From: Lamprobacter modestohalophilus
GTDB lineage: Bacteria > Pseudomonadota > Gammaproteobacteria > Chromatiales > Chromatiaceae
Length of the DNA: 64,000 nt
Assembly (NCBI RefSeq): GCF_016583905.1
Contig: NZ_NRRY01000009.1
Location: forward strand, 57,292 to 121,291
Reading direction: 5' to 3'
Below, one piece after another: positions 9,039-17,990 of this stretch. The position numbers and the translations under genes were made by a program. How positions within the stretch are numbered: position 1 is the stretch's first letter; every line of letters starts with the position of its first letter. The notes below the pieces were generated by a model. It had not been told where the DNA came from, made no database searches, and saw nothing but the letters and a program-made list of their open reading frames with translations.

Positions 9039-10615
9039 TGGCAAGCGATAAGACGGCCGAGGCCGCCCTACCCCGACTCCAGCAGCCGCTGTTCGGGCCG
9101 GTTCTGCGCACCTTGCTGAAGCCGGTGATCTGGCCGATCACCAGGCTGTTCGACCGCATCGCCGCCGGCCAACTGCGGCTCCGGCTCGGCGGCCGCAGCT
9201 ACCTGCTCGATAGCGAGCGGGAGGGACCGCTGGCGGAGATCGATATCCGACGTCCGCTGCGGATGGCGCGGCGGTTGGCAACCAAGGGCCATCTCGGGCT
9301 CGGCGAGAGCTGGATGGCCGGCGACTGGGACAGCCCAGACCCGACCGCCGTCCTGCACCTGCTTGCGGTCAATGAGCATCGCTGGCGCGAGCGCCAACGC
9401 GGTGGTCCGCTGCACCGGTTATTGTCGCCGCGGCGCCATCAGCGGCGCAGCAATACCCGCACCGGCAGCCGGCGCAACATCGCCTATCACTACGACCTTG
9501 GTAACGATTTCTACCAGCTCTGGCTCGACCCAAGCATGACCTACTCCAGCGCTGTCTATCGCGCCGACGCTGATGACGTCTCGAGTACCGACGCCAGCGC
9601 CGCCCTTAAAGCCGTCCATACCGAGCCAGGCTCGGCGCCGACGCTGCGGCGGCCGACCGCGCAGCCGCACTCAGGCGCGGCACGCAATGCCGTCACCGAC
9701 TCGTGCCTAGACCCGACGTCAACGGCAGACGACCGATCAAACCGAGGCGCAACCCCCGTATCAACCATCGAGCCAACAGCGGGGCCAACAACCGGGCCAG
9801 ACGGCGGAATCGCCGTTCCCCGTCAGACTGCAGCGCTAAGCCGGAGAACAGCGCCAAGTCAGACCACAGCGCTGAGTGACGATGACGACGACCAAACCCT
9901 CGCGCAGGCGCAGCGACATAAATATCAGCGCCTGCTGACGATGCTCGATGCCAAGCCCGGCCAACGGCTGTTGGAGATCGGCTGCGGCTGGGGCGCGATG
10001 GCCGAAGCAGCGGCTGAGCAAGGGCTGCACCTCACCGGCATCACGCTCTCGGAGGAACAGCTGGCTTGGGCCAACTCGCGCTTCAGCGGCAGCCCGCTCG
10101 CCGCCCAAATCGAGCTGCGGCTGCAGGACTATCGCGATGTCACCGAAACCTTCGATCACATCGTCTCGATCGAGATGTTCGAGGCCGTTGGAGAAGAATA
10201 TTGGCCAACCTACATGGACACGCTGCGAGAGCGTCTGCGCCCAGGCGGTACGGCTGCGCTGCAGGTGATCACCATCGCCGACGATATCTTTGACGACTAC
10301 AAAGCGAGCCCAGATTTCATCCAGCACTACATCTTCCCAGGCGGCATGTTGCCGACGGTCGGCCGCTTCGACGCGGCAGCACAGGCGGCCGGGCTCGAGA
10401 TCACTGAGCGCAGCTTCTATGGCAAGGACTACGCGCGCACCCTGCGGGCATGGCATCGGCGCTTCCTCAAGCGCGAAACCGAGGTACGCGCATTGGGCTA
10501 TGACGAACGCTTCATCCGCATGTGGCGCTATTACCTCTCTTACTGTGAGGCCGGATTCCTAGACGACCGCATCGATGTGATGCAGGTCGCGCTGCGGCAC
10601 CGAGGCAGCATCTGA
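9038..10615 (+). CDS. cyclopropane-fatty-acid-synthase-like SAM methyltransferase with a large low-complexity insert
   Basis: A 525-residue member of the CFA synthase family (COG2230), which transfers a methyl or methylene group from S-adenosylmethionine to unsaturated phospholipid acyl chains. Residues 147-175 hold the lipid-site segment (NIAYHYDLGNDFYQLWLDPS, then MTYSSAVY). Residues 309-318 hold the SAM loop LLEIGCGWGA, followed by SIEMFEAVGEEYW and YIFPGGMLP, all conserved. Between these blocks, residues of about 177-287 are an extra Thr/Ala/Pro/Gly/Arg-rich tract ending in DDDDD that the family normally lacks. ATG 9038 overlaps the previous stop (TGATG); an in-frame upstream start inside DUF1365 is less likely. 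Confidence 0.88.
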   Translation: MASDKTAEAALPRLQQPLFGPVLRTLLKPVIWPITRLFDRIAAGQLRLRLGGRSYLLDSEREGPLAEIDIRRPLRMARRLATKGHLGLGESWMAGDWDSPDPTAVLHLLAVNEHRWRERQRGGPLHRLLSPRRHQRRSNTRTGSRRNIAYHYDLGNDFYQLWLDPSMTYSSAVYRADADDVSSTDASAALKAVHTEPGSAPTLRRPTAQPHSGAARNAVTDSCLDPTSTADDRSNRGATPVSTIEPTAGPTTGPDGGIAVPRQTAALSRRTAPSQTTALSDDDDDQTLAQAQRHKYQRLLTMLDAKPGQRLLEIGCGWGAMAEAAAEQGLHLTGITLSEEQLAWANSRFSGSPLAAQIELRLQDYRDVTETFDHIVSIEMFEAVGEEYWPTYMDTLRERLRPGGTAALQVITIADDIFDDYKASPDFIQHYIFPGGMLPTVGRFDAAAQAAGLEITERSFYGKDYARTLRAWHRRFLKRETEVRALGYDERFIRMWRYYLSYCEAGFLDDRIDVMQVALRHRGSI

Positions 10616-10683
10616 AACCGCGCTGAAAACGGTGTCACTGAAGCCATCGACTCATCGTTCCCGGTGGCGCTGCGCGATGAACG

Positions 10684-13600
10684 TTAGCGCGTTTCGCTTG
10701 GCTGTCGAACGCTGGGCGTCACGCGATGGATAAGCCGCCCAATCTCTGTCAGTAGGTCATCGCTTGCCTTCTGCAAGGCCTGCACGCTGTCTTCGGTTGG
10801 CTGGGTCTCGCCGCGCTCGATGCGACCGAGGAGATCGGCGGCAACTGCCTGCATTCGGTCGTACTTGACACCCATCGGCTGAAACTCGGCGAAGGTCTTA
10901 TAGCGGCGTCGGCCAGGGCCGGCGTACCAACGACCGAAATTCCGATCGTCGGGTCTTAGGTCAGCGAGTTGAGTGCGCTCTGCCTGCGCAAGCTGACGGA
11001 GAAAGCCTTGCAGCCAATACCGATGATTCTGAGCCACGAGCATCAGCGGCAGATCGTCGCGCTCTGGAGTGGCCTCGAGATCGCTCCAAACGCCTCCAGC
11101 TGACCAGTGGGAGATCCACTCAGGAAGCGCTTCAGCGGGCATCGGCCGCGCGATCCCATAGCCCTGACCGAAGCGACAGCCAAGCCAGGTCAACATGGCC
11201 GCATGCGCCAAGGTCTCGACCCCTTCGGCGATCACTGGCCGGTTGAAGGCGTGGGATAACTGCACGACGCTTTCGACGATCTCCTTGTCCCCCGGGTCAT
11301 ATAGCATGTCGCGCACGAAACTTTGGTCGATCTTCAGCACATCGACCGGCAGGGCGCGAAAATAGGCCAGAGACGAGTAGCCAGTACCGAAATCGTCGAG
11401 GGCAAAGCGCACCCCAAACGCGCGACAAGCCGCCAATACGCGTTGGGCCTGATCGAAATCGCTGAGTGTGGCCGTCTCCAGGATCTCCAGCTCCAGGTCT
11501 TCTCCGGCGACATCAGGATGCGCGCGCAGCCGCTCCTCGAGCCGTGCTGCGAAATCGGGCCGCAACAGATGGCGAGCACCGATATTGATACTGACCGAAA
11601 GGCCAAGCCCCGCGCAATTCCAAGCCTCAAGCTGTTTTAGCACGTTCTCGATGACCCACTCATCGAGTTTCACCTCGAGTTCGGTCCCCTCGATATCGGG
11701 CAAGAAGGCGGCCGGCATCAACAACCCTTGCTCGGGATGTTGCCAGCGCACCAAGGCCTCAGCGCGGATCACCTCGCGGCTGATCATATTAACTTGAGGC
11801 TGGAAATGCAGGACCAGCTCATCCTGTTGCAGGGCCAAACCGATCCGCTCGAGCTTCTGCCGGCGGACCTGTAGCAGCTGATCCTGCTGAGCATCGTAAA
11901 GATGGTAGGTGTTCTTGCCGCTCTCCTTGGCCTGATACATGGCCTGATCGGCATGCCGCAGCAAGGTGTCTGGATCGGCGATGTCTGGTGGACAGAGCGT
12001 GACGCCAATGCTTGCAGAAACGCTGTGCATCAGCCCTCCAACCTTAATCGGGTCACGAACCGCAGCAAGGACGCGATGTAGCAATCCGAAGCAGTCCTCT
12101 GGTTGACCCAGATCGGTGAGCAGCAGAACAAACTCGTCACCGCCAAGGCGAGCCACGGTATCCTCGCCACGCACCACCTGACCCAAGGCCTTGGCAACCT
12201 GGACCAAAAAGCGGTCGCCGACAGCATGGCCGTAGCGGTCGTTGATCGGTTTGAAGCCGTCAAGGTCGAGATAACAGACCGCGAGCACACGACCCTTGCG
12301 GCGAATATGGGCGATGGAATGATCGAGCCGATCCGTCAGCAGGCGCCGGTTTGGCAAACCGGTGAGATGATCATAGTGGGCGATGCGATTCAGCTCTGCC
12401 TCATGCGCCTTGAACTGACTGATATCGGAGAAGACGCCGATATAATTCAGTACCGCCCCGGCCGGGTCACGCACGACTGAGATCGAGAGCAGCTCCGGGT
12501 AGACCTCGGTGTCTTTACGCCGGTTCCAGATCTCACCCTGCCAGAATCCATCGTCGTTAATCGCTGCCCACATGCGCTGGTAGAACTCGGCATCGTGCTG
12601 ACCCGATGCCAGGATCTTCGGGTTATGGCCGAGCAGCTCCTCCCTCCCATAGCCAGTGATGCGTGTGAAGCTTGGATTGACGTCAACCAGACGATTATCG
12701 GCATCGGTAATCACGATCCCTTCGAGGCTATGGGCGAAGACACTGGCGGCGAGCCGAAGCTGTACCTCTGCCTGTTTGCGCTCGGTCACGTCGTGGATAT
12801 AGCCATGCCACAGCACGCTGCCATCCGGTTGGCGTTGCGGCGAGGCCTCGCCCTCCACCCATCGCGTGCGACCATCGGGGAATCTGACCCGATAGTTTTC
12901 TCGCCAAATGGTCAGCTCAGTGGCAGAACGCTCAATTGAGGCCATGATTCGGTCGACATCATCCGGGTGGAGCACGCTCAACACTGGACTCGCATCCTCG
13001 ACGACGCTCGCGACCTCAAGGCCGTAGATCACCTTGATACCTTCACTGGCGAACGGGAAGGCACTGCGGCCATCCGGCCAACGTTGGTACTGGTAGATCA
13101 TGCCCGGCACATGTGCGGCGATCTTCTGGATCCGCTCATGCAGCTCTTGGATGCGATCGCGCTCGCGTTTCAATGCCTCGAGCGTCTGCAGCTGGGCGCC
13201 AATGTCACGGGCAATGCCGAGCACGCCGACCAAGCGCCCCTCAGCATCGAACATCGGGGTCTTGATCGTCTCGACCTGCTCCTGATGGCCATCATCGGCG
13301 AAGGTCAGGGTCTCCTGATTGACGCTTGAGCCACCGGCAGCAATGGCGTCAAGGTCATGCTGGCGAAAGGCTTTCGCCTCGGCGGCCGGAACGAAATCCG
13401 AATCGCGCCGGCCCTTGATCTCAGCCTCGGTGGCACCAAAAAGACGCTCGAAACGCGGATTGCACGCGAGGTAGACACCATCCGGATCTTTAAGCCAGAC
13501 CAGGTCCGGGATCGTGGCCACCAGGGTCGAGAGGAAACTGCGTGCTTCCAGCAACCTAGACTCGCTCTCGCGCAAGGCACGCTCATCATCGACCCGCTGT

Positions 13601-14163
13601 TCTTGCCCGCGCAGCAACAAACCGAGCAGCACGCCAATCGCCGGCAACACAACGAGAAACGGCAGCGCGACGTCCCTGAGCACCTGCACCCTTAGCGTCG
13701 TCGGCAACAGGATGACCCAGCCCAGCGCGACCAGATGCACCACCAAGCCGAAGAGCAGTAGGGTCCAAACGCTGATCTCGACCTGACCGCGGCGACGCAG
13801 ATAATGGAACAGGGCGCCAAAGCTGGCCGCGGTGACGATGGTCGCGATCCCCATGCCAACCCCAGGACCACCGAGCCAGCCGCGGTAGAGGCTCGCGATG
13901 AGGCCAGAGATCACCGCAGCCGGCATGCCTCCAAACAGCCCGGCGATGCCGATCACGACGGTGCGCCCGTCGAAGATCAATGGACCGACGACCACTGGGT
14001 AGACCATGCCCAACAGCGCCGTCAACCCAAACAGTATCCCGATCAGGGCCTGGGTTGAGCGTTGATCACGCGGCAAGCGCGCGACAAAGAGACCGTGCGC
14101 GAACGCTAACGCAAGCAGCAGGGAGGCGTTCTGTACAAGCCCACTGAGGATGCTCATCCGCAT
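10684..14163 (-). CDS. membrane sensor with LytS-type 5TM, three PAS, GGDEF and EAL domains
   Basis: About 1159 residues. Order: hydrophobic 5TMR-LYT-type sensor (about 5-185, with VVIGIAGLFGGMPAAVISGL); three PAS domains (about 205-325, 340-465 and 470-585); GGDEF (motif RLGGDEFVLL intact); EAL (EALVRWQHP and DDFGTGYSSLAYF intact). The tail contains NFGRWYAGPGRRRYKTF. Both c-di-GMP synthase and phosphodiesterase signatures are present, so it may make or degrade c-di-GMP. The tail resembles the zinc-binding CZB-like domain often found after EAL domains (C-x-x-G-x-W), but the expected Cys is Asn and later His ligands are missing. ATG 14163 (or 14157) is preferred over 14238 because AGGAG lies just upstream. 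Confidence 0.88.
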   Translation of the reverse strand: MRMSILSGLVQNASLLLALAFAHGLFVARLPRDQRSTQALIGILFGLTALLGMVYPVVVGPLIFDGRTVVIGIAGLFGGMPAAVISGLIASLYRGWLGGPGVGMGIATIVTAASFGALFHYLRRRGQVEISVWTLLLFGLVVHLVALGWVILLPTTLRVQVLRDVALPFLVVLPAIGVLLGLLLRGQEQRVDDERALRESESRLLEARSFLSTLVATIPDLVWLKDPDGVYLACNPRFERLFGATEAEIKGRRDSDFVPAAEAKAFRQHDLDAIAAGGSSVNQETLTFADDGHQEQVETIKTPMFDAEGRLVGVLGIARDIGAQLQTLEALKRERDRIQELHERIQKIAAHVPGMIYQYQRWPDGRSAFPFASEGIKVIYGLEVASVVEDASPVLSVLHPDDVDRIMASIERSATELTIWRENYRVRFPDGRTRWVEGEASPQRQPDGSVLWHGYIHDVTERKQAEVQLRLAASVFAHSLEGIVITDADNRLVDVNPSFTRITGYGREELLGHNPKILASGQHDAEFYQRMWAAINDDGFWQGEIWNRRKDTEVYPELLSISVVRDPAGAVLNYIGVFSDISQFKAHEAELNRIAHYDHLTGLPNRRLLTDRLDHSIAHIRRKGRVLAVCYLDLDGFKPINDRYGHAVGDRFLVQVAKALGQVVRGEDTVARLGGDEFVLLLTDLGQPEDCFGLLHRVLAAVRDPIKVGGLMHSVSASIGVTLCPPDIADPDTLLRHADQAMYQAKESGKNTYHLYDAQQDQLLQVRRQKLERIGLALQQDELVLHFQPQVNMISREVIRAEALVRWQHPEQGLLMPAAFLPDIEGTELEVKLDEWVIENVLKQLEAWNCAGLGLSVSINIGARHLLRPDFAARLEERLRAHPDVAGEDLELEILETATLSDFDQAQRVLAACRAFGVRFALDDFGTGYSSLAYFRALPVDVLKIDQSFVRDMLYDPGDKEIVESVVQLSHAFNRPVIAEGVETLAHAAMLTWLGCRFGQGYGIARPMPAEALPEWISHWSAGGVWSDLEATPERDDLPLMLVAQNHRYWLQGFLRQLAQAERTQLADLRPDDRNFGRWYAGPGRRRYKTFAEFQPMGVKYDRMQAVAADLLGRIERGETQPTEDSVQALQKASDDLLTEIGRLIHRVTPSVRQPSETR

Positions 14164-14282
14164 CGACTCCTCATTCGCATCGACTCCGTTCGCCTTGGCC
14201 GCCAGCATGGCAACGGCAGCCGTCACGCGAACGGCCACCGGGCAAAGGCTGAGCCTGGCAGCGAGGCATCACCACAGCAGGT

Positions 14283-15698
14283 CTACATTGGAAAACCGCC
14301 ACCGGGCGGAAAGCCACCACCCGGCGGCATCCCCCCACCCATGCCGCCCATCCCCGGCGGCAGTCGGCCCTGCATCTGGCGCATCATCTTGGCCATGTTG
14401 CCGCCCTTCATCTTCTTCATCACCTTCTGCATCTGGGTGAACTGCTTCATCAGCTTGTTCACATCCTGCACCTGAGTGCCCGAGCCGATGGCGATCCGTC
14501 GCCGCCGCGAGCCCTTGATGATCTGCGGATGCTCACGTTCCATCGGCGTCATCGAGTCGACGATGGCTATCAGCTTCACCACCTCCTTGTCATTGACCTG
14601 GCTCTTCATATGCTCGGGCAGTTGACCGGCGCCCGGCAGCTTGTCCATTAGCCCAGCCATGCCACCCATGGCGCTCATCTGCTGGAGCTGATCACGAAAA
14701 TCGACGAGGTCGAAGGCTTTACCCTTCTTGATCTTCTTCGCCAGCTTTTCGGCCTTCTGATGATCGACCTTCTGCTGCATCTCCTCGACCAGCGAGACCA
14801 CGTCGCCCATGCCGAGGATACGCGACGCGATGCGGTCCGGATGGAAGGGCTCGAGCGCATCGCTCTTCTCACCAACGCCCAAGAACTTGATCGGCTTTCC
14901 AGTGATCTCGCGGATGGAGAGCGCGGCACCGCCACGGGCATCGCCATCGGTCTTGGTCAGTACCACACCGGTGAGCGGCAGCGCGTCGTGAAAGGCACGT
15001 GCGGTCTTTGCGGCATCCTGGCCGGTCATGCTATCGACCACGAACAGCGTCTCGATCGGCGTCACCGCGGCGTGCAGGTCCTTGATCTCCTGCATCATCC
15101 GCTCATCAATCGCGAGCCGGCCGGCACTGTCGACGATGAGCACGTCCTGGCCCTGGCGGCGCGCCGCATCGAGCGCGGCCTTGGCGATCTCGACCGGCTG
15201 CTGCTGCGGCGTGCTGGGGAAGAAGACGGCATCGACCTCGGCGGCAACGGTGCGCAGCTGATCGATGGCGGCGGGGCGATAGATATCGCAGCTCACCACC
15301 ATCACGCGCTTCTTCTGGCGCTCTTTGAGGTAGCGCGCAAGCTTGCCAGCGCTGGTCGTCTTACCGGAGCCCTGCAGGCCAGCGAGCAGGATCACCGCCG
15401 GTGGCTGCTGGCGCAGGTCAAGGCCTTCATTGGCCTCGCCCATGAGGCTGACCAATTCGTCGTTGACGATCTTGATCAGCTCCTGCCCGGGCGTGAGACT
15501 CTTGGTCACCTCGGCGCCGAGGGATTTCTCGCGCACGCGCTCGATGAACCCGCGCACCACGGGCAAGGCGACGTCGGCCTCGAGCAGGGCCATGCGCACC
15601 TCGCGCAGGGTCTCCTTGATGTTGTCCTCGGTGAGCCGAGCCTGACCGCGCAGGCCCTTCAGCACCTCGCCGAAGCGATCCTGAAGATTGTCGAACAT
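14283..15698 (-). CDS. ffh: signal recognition particle protein Ffh (SRP54)
   Basis: A 471-residue SRP GTPase that binds signal sequences with 4.5S RNA and delivers ribosomes to FtsY. The N-domain starts MFDNLQDRFGEVLKGLRGQ. The G-domain has LLAGLQGSGKTTSAGKLA (G1), DIYRPAAIDQL (G2), DSAGRL (G3) and TKTDGDARGG (G4). The M-domain includes GSRRRRIAIGSGTQVQDVNK, the RNA-binding element, and ends in a Met/Gly/Pro-rich tail with GGGFPPGGGFPM. ATG 15698 matches the conserved family start; an in-frame extension to 15764 is unlikely. It is divergent from the ypjD-like gene, the usual gammaproteobacterial arrangement. Confidence 0.97.
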   Translation of the reverse strand: MFDNLQDRFGEVLKGLRGQARLTEDNIKETLREVRMALLEADVALPVVRGFIERVREKSLGAEVTKSLTPGQELIKIVNDELVSLMGEANEGLDLRQQPPAVILLAGLQGSGKTTSAGKLARYLKERQKKRVMVVSCDIYRPAAIDQLRTVAAEVDAVFFPSTPQQQPVEIAKAALDAARRQGQDVLIVDSAGRLAIDERMMQEIKDLHAAVTPIETLFVVDSMTGQDAAKTARAFHDALPLTGVVLTKTDGDARGGAALSIREITGKPIKFLGVGEKSDALEPFHPDRIASRILGMGDVVSLVEEMQQKVDHQKAEKLAKKIKKGKAFDLVDFRDQLQQMSAMGGMAGLMDKLPGAGQLPEHMKSQVNDKEVVKLIAIVDSMTPMEREHPQIIKGSRRRRIAIGSGTQVQDVNKLMKQFTQMQKVMKKMKGGNMAKMMRQMQGRLPPGMGGMGGGMPPGGGFPPGGGFPM

Positions 15699-15920
15699 GA
15701 TGTCTCTGAATGATCCTGTTTGGGGATTTACTTGTTTGCCGATAGCCGGTTTATTTCGACCCAATCGATTGACGCGCGCCAGCTCCGCGAGTATCGGAAC
15801 GGTTGCTGGCCGCGGTTTGTTAACCTACGTCAAGGCAGCGCGATTGAGTCTCCGGAAAGCAGCGGTTGCCGGGCTGACTTTCGTTTGCAGGCCGTCTCGC
15901 TTGTGCGATGATCGCAGACT

Positions 15921-16742
15921 ATGAACAACGTCGTCATCTCGATCGCAACCCTGATCGCCTACTTCGGCTCCGCCACGCTCATCGGCTGGCGCCTGTTCAC
16001 GCATCAACCGGACTCGAACACAGCCAAACTCCGCGGTGTCACGCTCGGCCTCGCCTACGCCGGGCTGACCCTGCACACCTGGTTGCTGTACACCGTCATC
16101 TTCAGCCATGACACGCTGAATCTAGCCTTCTTCAACGCCCTTTCTCTGGCGGCCTGGACTGTCGTCGCCTCACTGCTGCTCTCGAGCCTAACCAAGCCGA
16201 TTGAGAACCTCGGCCTGGTGGTACTGCCGCTCGCGGGCGTCACGGTGCTGCTCGATATGCTCTACCCGAGCACGCCGTTCCTAGGCGAGTCCACCAGTTG
16301 GGTGTTGAAGCTGCACGTGCTGCTCTCAATGCTGGCCTACAGCCTGCTCACGCTTGCCAGCGTGCAAGCGGTGCTGCTGTGGATTCAGGATTCCTACCTG
16401 CGCGGGCGCAAACCCGGTGGCTTTGTCCGCGCGCTGCCGCCGCTGATGACGATGGAAGAGATGATGTTCGAGATGATCGGCATCGGCTTCTTCCTCCTCA
16501 CCCTGGCGCTGCTGAGCGGTTTTGCGTTCCTCGAGAACATGTTCGCGCAGCATCTGGTGCACAAAACCGTGCTCTCGGTGGTCGCTTGGCTGGTCTTCGG
16601 CGGACTGCTGCTCGGCCGGCGCCTCTGGGGCTGGCGCGGTCGCAAGGCGATCTCCTGGACCCTGACCGGTTTCGGCATCCTGATCCTCGCCTACTTTGGC
16701 TCCAAGCTGGTGCTCGAGCTGATCCTGCATCAACCCGCCTGA
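15921..16742 (+). CDS. inner-membrane protein of the YpjD/CcsA cytochrome c assembly family
   Basis: A 273-residue protein with about eight predicted transmembrane helices (for example VVISIATLIAYFGSATLIGW at the start and LTGFGILILAYFGSKLVLEL at the end). The central HVLLSMLAYSLLTLASVQAV and GIGFFLLTLALLSGF match the CcsA/HemX/YpjD family, in which conserved histidines can bind haem. YpjD is encoded next to ffh in many gammaproteobacteria, as here. Its precise role is unsettled; it lacks the periplasmic WWD tract expected of a full haem handling protein, so it should not be assumed to be CcsA itself. ATG 15921 is preceded by a 220-nt gap shared with divergent ffh. Confidence 0.85.
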   Translation: MNNVVISIATLIAYFGSATLIGWRLFTHQPDSNTAKLRGVTLGLAYAGLTLHTWLLYTVIFSHDTLNLAFFNALSLAAWTVVASLLLSSLTKPIENLGLVVLPLAGVTVLLDMLYPSTPFLGESTSWVLKLHVLLSMLAYSLLTLASVQAVLLWIQDSYLRGRKPGGFVRALPPLMTMEEMMFEMIGIGFFLLTLALLSGFAFLENMFAQHLVHKTVLSVVAWLVFGGLLLGRRLWGWRGRKAISWTLTGFGILILAYFGSKLVLELILHQPA

Positions 16743-16975
16743 GCGTCTCCCCTGCTCCTCAGGCCTCAAATTCCAAGGCCCTGTCCGAAAACACTCGTGC
16801 CACAGGGCGCAGGACTGAACGGATCATGGCGCCACCACAGCCTCAAGCGCCTTCGATAACACCGGGGCGGTGCCGAAACTTGACAGATCATTGAACAACC
16901 ACGGCCTCTCTCACGTTTCGGGGGACTAGGATGGGAGCAGGATGAGAGCAGGACATGAGGTTTTTACCGGCGTCG

Positions 16976-17593
16976 TCAGCGCTCAAGGAGCGCCAAGTCT
17001 TCCGGCTGGTCGATGTCAGCCAGGCTCGCTAATTCTGTCCATGCCAGTCCAGCATCGCGCATCCGCTCCCGGGTGATCTGCGCGACCTGTGCTGTCCCCC
17101 AAGGCATCTTCGTCAACAGCAGCGACAGTGCCGACAAGGCCTCTCGGCGCAGACCCAGCAGCACATAGCCGCCATCCTTTGCCGGACCCAACACCGCCCT
17201 CTGCTTGGTCAGCGCCTGCAGCGCTTGCTGCAGATAGCTGGCGTCTAGGTCTGGACAGTCGGTGCCGATCAGCAGCACCCGCTCCGCCCGCCCAAGCGCG
17301 CTCGCAGCGGCGGCCTGCAGTCGGGCACCTAGGTCCGGACCGCGCTGGACCTGCAAGCACAGCTGCAGGCGCTCTGCTAACTGCAGAAACAGCGGATGAG
17401 TCGTTTCAGGCGCGCACCAGAGCTCCACGGGTGCTAGGCGCGCATTGGTCACCCGCTCAAGGGTGTGACACAACAGTGCCTCGGCGAGTTGCGCCGCCCC
17501 CTCAGCGCCGAGCGCCGGAATCAGTCGCGTCTTGCACTGGCCAGGCACGGGCGCCTTGGCAAAGACCAAGATGCGGGCGTTTGGAAAACGCAT
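16976..17593 (-). CDS. TIGR04282 family transferase (DUF2064, 'rSAM/selenodomain-associated transferase 1')
   Basis: About 206 residues. RILVFAKAPVPGQCKTRLIP at the N-terminus is the nucleotide-binding signature of this GT-A-like family; VLLIGTDCPDLDASYL carries the DxD-like acidic residues and LGPAKDGGYVLLGLR the second conserved block. Members are often encoded near ArsS-type radical SAM proteins, and one is present here 2.6 kb away on the same strand (20161-21189). A glycosyl or nucleotidyl transfer reaction is inferred from fold only. ATG 17593 gives the standard N-terminus; an upstream in-frame start at 17662 would add unconserved residues. Confidence 0.85.
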   Translation of the reverse strand: MRFPNARILVFAKAPVPGQCKTRLIPALGAEGAAQLAEALLCHTLERVTNARLAPVELWCAPETTHPLFLQLAERLQLCLQVQRGPDLGARLQAAAASALGRAERVLLIGTDCPDLDASYLQQALQALTKQRAVLGPAKDGGYVLLGLRREALSALSLLLTKMPWGTAQVAQITRERMRDAGLAWTELASLADIDQPEDLALLER

Positions 17594-17687
17594 CAGCGCG
17601 GCTTTCCGTCCATCTCTACCGATGGAGCAGCCACAGCAATCCAAACGCGGTCGTTCCGGCAAGCCTGCGTGGTATCGCCATCACCCG

Positions 17688-17990
17688 TCATGGAACCTGT
17701 CCTGGTTGTGGGACAGCAGGTCGCCCAAGCTGCTCCATGAGGGTCTGAGCGGTCTCGAAATCATAGGCCTCCAGTGCCTGCCGAAGTGGCTCTAGCGCGT
17801 CCGCGAGCCCGGCGGCGATGAATAGCTGCTGTGCCGCCTCGAGGCGGTTTGCCGCATTGTAATGAGAACCGGCGATCAACTCGGCCAGCTCGGCCAGCAC
17901 AGGGTCGAGCTGTGCTTGGGTGGCAGCTTGGGTCGCAGCCTGGAACGGCAGCGCGATCGTGGCGCGGCCGCAGCTGGGCGGCTGCACTGC
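17688..17990 (-). other. displaced C-terminal tail of the hybrid kinase (other reading frame)
   Basis: In the frame offset by one from the kinase, codons from about 17965 read [20 protein letters not shown] and then a helical stretch with [37 protein letters not shown] and a stop at 17688. Amphipathic tails of this kind, ending near YDF, are common after the receiver in hybrid kinases. The kinase frame itself is Arg/Pro-rich nonsense here. A single-base indel between about 17930 and 17995 would join the two parts into one protein of about 820 residues. Whether this is a true mutation or a sequencing error cannot be decided from the sequence. Confidence 0.65.

Noticed and set aside
14760..15713. 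317-codon antisense frame over ffh
   Set aside because: Ffh motifs on the other strand are complete; the antisense product is His/Leu/Asp-rich shadow sequence.
15921..16742. CcsA as a dedicated cytochrome c haem lyase
   Set aside because: No WWD tract is evident and no ccs/ccm partners are adjacent; the ffh-linked YpjD family fits better.
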